DNA of 9,499 bases from Spirochaetaceae bacterium. Its GTDB lineage: Bacteria; Spirochaetota; Spirochaetia; Treponematales; Breznakiellaceae. The stretch covers positions 1 to 9,499 of the forward strand of contig JAIRMP010000226.1 of NCBI GenBank assembly GCA_031258615.1. The letters run 5' to 3'. The number at the start of each line of letters is the position of its first letter. Positions within the stretch are counted from its first letter, which is position 1. The position numbers and the translations under genes were made by a program. Shown piece after piece: positions 1 to 5,039 of the stretch. Below the pieces are notes generated by a model. The model searched no databases, was not told the DNA's origin, and worked only from the letters and a program-made list of their open reading frames with translations.

Positions 1-3
1 TTG

Positions 4-9
4 TATTAT
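4..9 (+). promoter_or_regulatory. Putative -10 box of the tRNA-Arg promoter
   Basis: The hexamer TATTAT ends seven bases before the first base of the tRNA, the expected distance from a sigma-70 type -10 box to a start site at or just before the tRNA 5' end. The -35 box would fall before the start of the window, so only half of the promoter can be seen. This promoter may also serve ftsH. Confidence 0.4.
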
Positions 10-16
10 GAAACTA

Positions 17-90
17 GCGGCACTAGCTCATCCGGATAGAGCAACGGCCTTCTAAGCCGTAGGCGGCCTGTTCGAGTCAGGCGTGCCGCA
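17..90 (+). tRNA. tRNA-Arg, anticodon UCU
   Basis: A complete 74-nt cloverleaf folds by eye. The acceptor stem GCGGCAC (17-23) pairs with GTGCCGC (83-89). The D stem is GCTC (26-29) with GAGC (39-42). The anticodon stem is ACGGC (44-48) with GCCGT (56-60), around the 7-base loop CTTCTAA. The T stem is GCCTG (66-70) with CAGGC (78-82), around a TTCGAGT loop. The anticodon at 51-53 is TCT, so it reads AGA and AGG. The discriminator base is A90. CCA is not encoded, since TTT follows, so the CCA-adding enzyme must supply it. ftsH begins only 30 bases later. Confidence 0.95.
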
Positions 91-120
91 TTTTCTAAAC
101 AGCTTTGTTAAGGAGACCAC

Positions 121-2130
121 ATGAACAACGGCGGCCGCAAAAGCGGACGGAAAAAAGGCGGAAACGGCGGCGGGCCGATTTTTAACTTCGGCGGGCCGGG
201 CGGCCCAAACCTGGGCGATCCCAAGAAATTCGGCGGGTGGAAGTTCTCAATTACTTATATAATTGTTCTGATACTGGGGATGAGCCTGTTTAACTATGTT
301 TTTATGAACAGGGTGAACCCTACCATTGATTATTCGGAGTTCAAAAGCAGGATTTCGTCCGGCGAGATTAAGCGCGTAGAACTGAGCGATTCGTACTTTA
401 CCGGTTATACCCAGCACGGGCCGGTGAACAACACGAGAAGGCCGCCGTTTCCTTCGCTGTACTCCGGCAGCACGGAAAATGTTTACCGGACCGTTCCCAT
501 AAACGATCCAGACATAATTAAGCTGATGGATGATAAGGGAGTTTCGTACTTTGCCGTCTCCCGCGAAGGCAGCGCTATACTGAATATAATCTTTAGCTGG
601 GTGCTGCCTATAGCCTTTTTTTTCTTTATCTGGCGTTTTTTGATGAAGCGGATGGGGAATTTGGGCGGAAATGTGCTGTCCGTCGGCCAAAACCGCGCCG
701 TTATAGTCGCGGAAGGGGACATCACCACCCGGTTTGCCGATGTCGCCGGTGTGGACGAGGCCAAGGAAGAGCTTGTCGAGGTGGTGGATTTCCTTAAAAG
801 CCCCAAAAAATACACTGACATAGGCGGAAAGATCCCTAAGGGCGTGCTGTTGGTGGGGCCGCCCGGCACGGGGAAGACGCTCCTCGCCCGCGCGGTGGCG
901 GGCGAGGCGGGGGTATCGTTTTTTAGGATGAGCGGAGCGGACTTTGTCGAGATGTTTGTCGGCGTGGGCGCGGCGCGTGTGCGCGATCTCTTTAAACAGG
1001 CCAGAGGCAAGGCGCCCTGCATCATCTTTATCGACGAGTTGGACGCCATAGGCAAGAGCCGGATCAACAGCATCGCCGGCGGGAATGACGAGCGTGAACA
1101 GACCCTTAACCAGCTTCTTGTCGAGATGGACGGCTTTGACGGAACCTCCGGCCTCATCATCGTGGCCGCCACGAACCGCCCCGATGTCCTTGACCCCGCC
1201 CTGCTCCGACCGGGCCGTTTCGACAGGCAGGTGCTGGTTGACCGCCCCGACCTTTCCGGGCGCGAGGCGATACTGAAAATCCACGCAAAGGCGGTAAAAC
1301 TGGGCGCTTCCGCCGATCTGACCGCGATTGCCCGCAGGACATCCGGTTTTGTCGGGGCCGACCTTGCCAATATCGTGAACGAGGCGGCCCTGCTTGCCGT
1401 CCGCGGCGGGCGGAAAACCGTTGAACAGCAGGATTTCAGCGAGGCGATTGAAAAAACGGTTGTCGGCCTGCAAAAAAAGACCCGCGTAATAAAACCGGAG
1501 GAGCGGCGCATCGTCGCGTTCCACGAAACAGGCCACGCGCTCGTGTCGGCCTTTACCCCCGGCAGTGACCCTGTGCAGAAAATCTCTATCATCCCGCGCG
1601 GTTTTGGGGCGCTGGGCTATACGCTGAATATGCCGGTTGAGGACCGCTACCTTTCGACCGAGGAAGAGCTACTCGGCAAGATAGACGTGCTTCTTGGCGG
1701 GCGCGCCGCTGAAGAATTGATCTTTGGCAAGGTATCGACAGGGGCGGCCAACGACATCACCAAAGCAACGGACATTGCCCGCAAAATGATAACGGATTAC
1801 GGCATGAGCGGGCGTTTCAGGAATGTCGCGCTTACCTCGCGGGGGGCCGGTATGCTGGGCGGAGGCGGCGGCGCGGCGCAGGAGCCGGTCTTCCACCGCG
1901 AGTACTCCGAGACGACACAGCAGTACGTTGATGAGGAGATAGCCCGCATCGTTGATCAGCGTTATGCGGCGGCGAAAGAAATGCTTCAGATCCGCAGGGA
2001 GCTTCTCGACAGGATCGCGCTGTTGCTGCTGGAAAAAGAAACGATAGACGAGAAGGAATTCAAGGCGCTGCTTGAGGATAGCGGCGCGAAGAATCAGCAC
2101 ATCCAGGAGGGTTTGCGGAATGAAGCCTGA
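121..2130 (+). CDS. ftsH: ATP-dependent zinc metalloprotease FtsH
   Basis: This is a membrane-anchored hexameric AAA+ protease that pulls out and degrades misfolded or short-lived membrane and cytosolic proteins. The 669 residues show two N-terminal TM helices (about 43-62 and 153-171) around a periplasmic domain of some 90 residues. The AAA module follows: Walker A GPPGTGKT 246-253, Walker B IIFIDE 301-306, and a second region of homology with arginine fingers R363 and R366. The protease domain has HETGH at 468-472 and the likely third zinc ligand D545 in TGAANDI. HETGH departs from the common HEAGH but fits HEXXH. A Gly/Lys-rich stretch of about 40 residues precedes TM1 and is longer than in E. 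coli FtsH. The start is well placed: AAGGAGA at 110-116 sits four bases before the ATG. The gene lies just behind a tRNA, with no obvious promoter of its own, and its last codons overlap the next gene. Confidence 0.97.
   Translation: MNNGGRKSGRKKGGNGGGPIFNFGGPGGPNLGDPKKFGGWKFSITYIIVLILGMSLFNYVFMNRVNPTIDYSEFKSRISSGEIKRVELSDSYFTGYTQHGPVNNTRRPPFPSLYSGSTENVYRTVPINDPDIIKLMDDKGVSYFAVSREGSAILNIIFSWVLPIAFFFFIWRFLMKRMGNLGGNVLSVGQNRAVIVAEGDITTRFADVAGVDEAKEELVEVVDFLKSPKKYTDIGGKIPKGVLLVGPPGTGKTLLARAVAGEAGVSFFRMSGADFVEMFVGVGAARVRDLFKQARGKAPCIIFIDELDAIGKSRINSIAGGNDEREQTLNQLLVEMDGFDGTSGLIIVAATNRPDVLDPALLRPGRFDRQVLVDRPDLSGREAILKIHAKAVKLGASADLTAIARRTSGFVGADLANIVNEAALLAVRGGRKTVEQQDFSEAIEKTVVGLQKKTRVIKPEERRIVAFHETGHALVSAFTPGSDPVQKISIIPRGFGALGYTLNMPVEDRYLSTEEELLGKIDVLLGGRAAEELIFGKVSTGAANDITKATDIARKMITDYGMSGRFRNVALTSRGAGMLGGGGGAAQEPVFHREYSETTQQYVDEEIARIVDQRYAAAKEMLQIRRELLDRIALLLLEKETIDEKEFKALLEDSGAKNQHIQEGLRNEA
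2105..2110 (+). promoter_or_regulatory. Ribosome binding site inside the ftsH tail
   Basis: A perfect AGGAGG lies nine bases before the ATG at 2120, within the last codons of ftsH. It decides the start of the downstream DUF6941-type gene. An in-frame ATG further upstream (2072) has no comparable site and would add residues unlike the family's N-terminus. Confidence 0.75.
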
Positions 2131-2530
2131 AATATTTACTTTTTGCGATTTTGCGCAGGAAAGCGGCGGTAAACTTACGGTGGTCGGTACATTTGACACG
2201 ATAATAGCGCGTACATTTCCGTGCGTTCACCCGCAGCTTTCCGTGGTGCTCCGTATGCGTTTTAACATAGGCGAGTTTGCCTCGCACAACTTCCGTATCG
2301 AAATCCGCGATCTGGACGGAGAAAGCTGCATAGCGCCGGTTGCCGGCACGATAAACGTGAATGGCGTAGGCAACGCAACCGCCGTATCGCACCTTGTTTT
2401 CGGTATCAACAACCTGCGTTTCAACTCGCCCAGCGTGATCAACGTTACGCTGTACATGGACAACAAGGAGATCGATTCGATCCCGCTGTATATCAGAAAG
2501 GGCCCTACGGAAAAACCGGCGTCATTTTAA
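2120..2530 (+). CDS. Small conserved protein of the DUF6941 type, function unknown
   Basis: This is a 136-residue soluble protein with no signal peptide and no TM segment. It opens with MKPEIFTFCDFAQ and continues with a GKLTVVGTFDTI stretch, which I recognise from memory as the hallmark of DUF6941, a family of short, probably beta-rich proteins of unknown role. The rest alternates short hydrophobic strands with turns, which fits a small beta-sandwich, and it ends in a polar tail. The start at 2120 is chosen for its AGGAGG site. It overlaps the ftsH stop by 11 bases in another frame, so translation is probably coupled to ftsH. A link to FtsH is suggested only by this arrangement. At its 3' end it overlaps the convergent NUDIX gene by nine bases. 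No catalytic motif is visible, so no activity is proposed. Confidence 0.8.
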   Translation: MKPEIFTFCDFAQESGGKLTVVGTFDTIIARTFPCVHPQLSVVLRMRFNIGEFASHNFRIEIRDLDGESCIAPVAGTINVNGVGNATAVSHLVFGINNLRFNSPSVINVTLYMDNKEIDSIPLYIRKGPTEKPASF

Positions 2531-3049
2531 TTTTTGTAGGTAGAGGCTTATGGCCGCCTTCACGGAATCGAAAGCTATGTCATCCAAATTTATTTTGTCG
2601 TAACCGGCAAAAACGACGGACGCAATTTCCTGCCTTTGCAGCCGGAACAAGCTCTCTATTTTTTCCACCGCTTCGTCCAAGCGGACGCTGAAAAAAAGAT
2701 CGCATGTATTGTAGACAATGTTTTTGTAATGGTATACATTTGGGAAAGAGGCGAACAGGGTAAGGGATGAGCGTTCCGGCGTCCAGCCGAGTTCTTCACG
2801 ACATTCGCGGAGTATCCCGTCTATCGCGCCTTCCCGCGGGTCAACAAAACCGCCTGGAAGATCCAGTTTGCCGGGGGCCGGTTCCTTGCCGCGGCGTACA
2901 AACATGATGCTGCCGCCCGTATCAACGATCAGCGCGGTCGCGGCGGCCGTGCTGTGGTAGTAAACAAAGCCGCAGTCAGGGCACTTAAAAACATGCGCAT
3001 CTTCAAAGCGTATATTTGGCGAGGCGCATGACGGACAATAGTTAAACAT
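2522..3049 (-). CDS. NUDIX hydrolase with N-terminal zinc ribbon
   Basis: NUDIX enzymes cleave nucleoside diphosphates linked to another moiety and need divalent metal. The 175-residue protein has a complete Nudix box at residues 67-89: G67, E73, then R81 E82, E85 E86 and G88 in the GX5EX7REUXEEXGU pattern. Before it is a zinc ribbon made of CPSC (C5, C8) and CPDC (C23, C26). This layout recalls the NADH pyrophosphatase (NudC) superfamily, but the protein is shorter than NudC. I do not see the downstream SQPWPFPxS signature that marks NADH pyrophosphatases, so the substrate is open. The start is the first ATG giving an intact ribbon; its ribosome site is poor. It is divergent from the thioesterase and convergent with the DUF6941-type gene. 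Confidence 0.88.
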   Translation of the reverse strand: MFNYCPSCASPNIRFEDAHVFKCPDCGFVYYHSTAAATALIVDTGGSIMFVRRGKEPAPGKLDLPGGFVDPREGAIDGILRECREELGWTPERSSLTLFASFPNVYHYKNIVYNTCDLFFSVRLDEAVEKIESLFRLQRQEIASVVFAGYDKINLDDIAFDSVKAAISLYLQKLK

Positions 3050-3076
3050 ACTTCATGTTACTAACATTTTTTTTAC

Positions 3077-3084
3077 GGGGGAAG
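3077..3084 (+). promoter_or_regulatory. Purine-rich ribosome site favouring the inner thioesterase start
   Basis: GGGGGAAG lies nine bases before the ATG at 3094. The upstream in-frame ATG at 3055 has no such site and would add 13 residues that do not look like the start of a hotdog thioesterase. The site is only a moderate Shine-Dalgarno match. Confidence 0.45.
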
Positions 3085-3093
3085 TGGGAAAAA

Positions 3094-3486
3094 ATGATTT
3101 CGGAGCGTAAAATCAGGGTAAGAACCTACGAGTGCGACAGCTATGGCCATGTGAACAACGCCAATTACCTGAACTATCTTGAGTATGCGCGTTTTGAATT
3201 CCTGCGCGATATAAATTTTGATTACCCGGGAATGATAAAGGCCGGTTACGGCGTGTATGTTGCGCGGGTAGAGATCGATTACAAACGCCCCGCGGTCATG
3301 GACGATGAAATTCTGATTCAGTCGTGGCCGGTAAAGAGAGGCGCGGTAAGCGGCGTGATAGCCCAAAAGATAACACGGGGAGACGATACCATTGTCGAAG
3401 CGAAGGTAACCTGGGCCTTTGTTGATGAAAGAGGCGTGCCGTCAAAACTGCCGCCGCAATTTGACACCCCGCTGCTTGCCCCGTAG
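3094..3486 (+). CDS. Acyl-CoA thioesterase, YbgC / 4-hydroxybenzoyl-CoA thioesterase family
   Basis: A hotdog-fold enzyme of 130 residues, expected to hydrolyse acyl- or aroyl-CoA thioesters in the cytosol. The family signature is clear near the N-terminus: YECDSYGHVNNANYL, with catalytic Asp D15 followed by GHVNN at residues 18-22. The long hydrophobic helix (NYLEYARFEFL) and the VARVEIDYKRPA strand of the fold follow. Length is normal for the family. An upstream ATG at 3055 would give 143 residues, but the ribosome site and the family start favour 3094. YbgC itself sits with tol-pal genes in proteobacteria. Here there are no tol genes, so the physiological substrate cannot be inferred. A CoA ligase lies just beyond in convergent orientation, which may be chance. 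Confidence 0.88.
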   Translation: MISERKIRVRTYECDSYGHVNNANYLNYLEYARFEFLRDINFDYPGMIKAGYGVYVARVEIDYKRPAVMDDEILIQSWPVKRGAVSGVIAQKITRGDDTIVEAKVTWAFVDERGVPSKLPPQFDTPLLAP

Positions 3487-3534
3487 CAGCCTGTCGCACC
3501 TAGATATTGGGTTGCTTGCGAACTTTTAGGCCGT

Positions 3535-3550
3535 GCGGGCCTTTGGCCGC
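3535..3550. terminator. GC-rich hairpin between convergent genes
   Basis: GCGGGCC at 3535-3541 pairs with GGCCGC at 3545-3550 around TTT, with one bulged G. It lies 48 bases after the thioesterase stop and 46 bases after the paaK stop, so it could help end transcription from either side. No U-tract follows on either strand, so a classical intrinsic terminator is not shown. Confidence 0.3.
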
Positions 3551-3618
3551 TTGGAGTTTGCGGACTTCATGCGCGAAACGCAACAAACTGCCGGCGTTAA
3601 ATATCCTTTGGCCGCTTG
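3540..3618. repeat. 14-bp direct repeat straddling the end of paaK
   Basis: The 14-mer CCTTTGGCCGCTTG occurs at 3540-3553 and again at 3605-3618. The second copy encodes the last few residues of paaK on the minus strand (around KRPK); the first lies beyond its stop. The offset is 65 bases, not a multiple of three. It may mark a small past duplication of the gene tail. Confidence 0.6.
3553..3589. repeat. Hairpin carrying the GGAGTTTGCGG motif
   Basis: GGAGTTTGCGG at 3553-3563 is identical to the first 11 bases of the two large hairpins at 9057 and 9242. Here AGTTTG (3555-3560) pairs with CAAACT (3584-3589), and inside it TGCG (3570-3573) pairs with CGCA (3579-3582) around a CGAAA loop. It may be a decayed or variant member of the same repeat family. 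Confidence 0.4.
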
Positions 3619-4913
3619 TCCAGCACACGTTTGGCCTTGCCTTCCGAGACGGGGAGGCTGTTGCTCTCTACAAGCTCCACCCTGGGGTTTACCGTTATAG
3701 AGTTTTGCAGGGTACGGCGTATGTTTTCACGGAGCGCGTTCAGCGGGCGGGCATCGTCATCCTTGAAAATCCCGGCGCTCACCTCGGTCTTTACGGTGAG
3801 GCGGTCCAGAAACCCGTCCTTTTCCACCACGATCAGGTAGTTGTTGCCCGCCTCTTTGATGCCCATCACCACGTCCTCAATCTGGCTGGGGAATACGTTT
3901 ACACCGTTTATTATCAGCATATCGTCGCTGCGGCCCTTTATCCGGCGTATGCGCCTGTGTACGCGCCCGCACGGGCAGGGCTCGGTGTAGAACGCGGTGA
4001 TGTCGCGGGTGCGGTAGCGGAGTACAGGCATCGCTTCGCGGAGCAGCGTGGTGAGCACGAGCTCGCCTGATTCGCCGTCCGGCAGCGTCTCCAGCGTGTC
4101 CGGGTCTATGATCTCGGCGAGGAAGGCGTCCTCCCACAGGTGCATCCCGTTCTTGCACTGACATTCAAACGCAACGCCCGGCCCGTTCATCTCGGACAGC
4201 CCGTAGGAGTTGAACACGTCTATCCGCAGGAGTTCCTCTATCCTGCGCCGCGTATCCTCGGAGTAAGGCTCCGCGCCGGCAAAGGCCCGTTTCAGGCTGA
4301 TGCTGTCCCGCGCTACCCCCTCCTCACTCATCCGGCTTTCGACATGGAGCAGGAAACTCGGCGTGGCGTGGACGACTGTGGTCCCGAAATCCTGCATCAT
4401 GCGGAACTGCCGCGATGTGTTGCCGGAGCCGCTGGGGATGACGAACATCCCGATCTCCTCCGCCCCATAGTGAAAGCCAAGTCCGCCCGTGAACAGCCCG
4501 TACGTTATCATGTTCTGAAAGACATCCCGGCTGTCGCATCCGGTAGAAAATATTGACCGCGCCACGAGGCCCGTCCACGAGGCGATGTCGTTCCTGTTAA
4601 AGTATATTGTTGTGGGGACGCCCGTTGTACCGCTGGAAGCGTGCAGGCGCAGCACATCCTCCCTGCTCACCGCCAGCATCCCGTAGGGGAAGGCCGAGCG
4701 CAGGTCTTCCTTGGTCGTAAACGGGATACGCTTGATGTCGTCGAGGCTCTTTACGCTGTCCGCGCCCGCTATCCCTGCCTCCGCCAAACGCCTGCCGTAA
4801 AAATCCGTCTTCAACGCGCCGGAAAGCGTCTTTCGGAGCGAGCCAAGCTGAAAAGCCTGAAGCTCCGTCCTGTCCATCTTTTCCATTTGAGGATGCCAGT
4901 ACTGAAAGTTCAT
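3597..4913 (-). CDS. paaK: Phenylacetate-CoA ligase family enzyme (PaaK-like)
   Basis: An adenylate-forming ligase that activates an aryl acid, classically phenylacetate, with ATP and joins it to CoA. The 438-residue length is typical. The ATP loop SSGTTGVPT lies at 93-101 and the adenine/acid site YGLSE at 237-241. The cysteines C251, C253, C313 and C315 (FECQC and EPCPCG) resemble a family metal-binding set. The hinge and C-terminal lid begin near RIKGRSDDMLIINGVNVFPS (324-343), and EGKAKRV near 424-430 holds the likely catalytic lysine. The start is supported by AAAGG at 4921-4925, seven bases upstream. No other paa genes are present, so it may act on arylacetates from aromatic amino-acid fermentation rather than in a full phenylacetate pathway; that is inference. 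Its 3' end faces the thioesterase. Confidence 0.92.
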   Translation of the reverse strand: MNFQYWHPQMEKMDRTELQAFQLGSLRKTLSGALKTDFYGRRLAEAGIAGADSVKSLDDIKRIPFTTKEDLRSAFPYGMLAVSREDVLRLHASSGTTGVPTTIYFNRNDIASWTGLVARSIFSTGCDSRDVFQNMITYGLFTGGLGFHYGAEEIGMFVIPSGSGNTSRQFRMMQDFGTTVVHATPSFLLHVESRMSEEGVARDSISLKRAFAGAEPYSEDTRRRIEELLRIDVFNSYGLSEMNGPGVAFECQCKNGMHLWEDAFLAEIIDPDTLETLPDGESGELVLTTLLREAMPVLRYRTRDITAFYTEPCPCGRVHRRIRRIKGRSDDMLIINGVNVFPSQIEDVVMGIKEAGNNYLIVVEKDGFLDRLTVKTEVSAGIFKDDDARPLNALRENIRRTLQNSITVNPRVELVESNSLPVSEGKAKRVLDKRPKDI

Positions 4914-4959
4914 ATCGCCGCCTTTGTAAGTTATGGTTTTCTCAACTTTACCATGCTTT

Positions 4960-4994
4960 ACTATATTTTACGAAGGCTTGTGAAACAAGTCCAA
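4960..4994 (-). promoter_or_regulatory. Putative paaK promoter containing a short palindrome
   Basis: On the minus strand, TTGGAC (4994-4989) is followed after 18 bases by TAAAAT (4970-4965). An overlapping alternative is TTGTTT, 17 bases, then TATAGT ending at 4960. Between the boxes lies an inverted repeat, CTTGT (4977-4981) with ACAAG (4985-4989). The surrounding 126-base spacer is AT-richer than the genes around it. Regulator binding is possible but unproven. Confidence 0.4.
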
Positions 4995-5039
4995 TTGCTT
5001 AGTTACTTGTGAGTCGCAAGTTTTCAAGCTAATCATTTC

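Noticed and set aside
247..1592. Long minus-strand open frames opposite ftsH (429 and 369 codons)
   Set aside because: They lie entirely antisense to an intact, well-conserved ftsH. Their translations are Arg/Ala/Pro/Ser-rich with no recognisable domain, typical of shadow frames in GC-rich codon-biased genes.
3507..4556. Plus-strand frames over paaK (187 and 138 codons)
   Set aside because: They are antisense shadows of a clear PaaK-type gene, with no ribosome sites and no family resemblance.
3594..4913. A phenylacetate catabolic cluster or CoA-thioester module (PaaK plus thioesterase)
   Set aside because: The two genes are convergent, no other paa or aromatic genes are present, and both families are common alone. 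Adjacency is not enough to claim a pathway.
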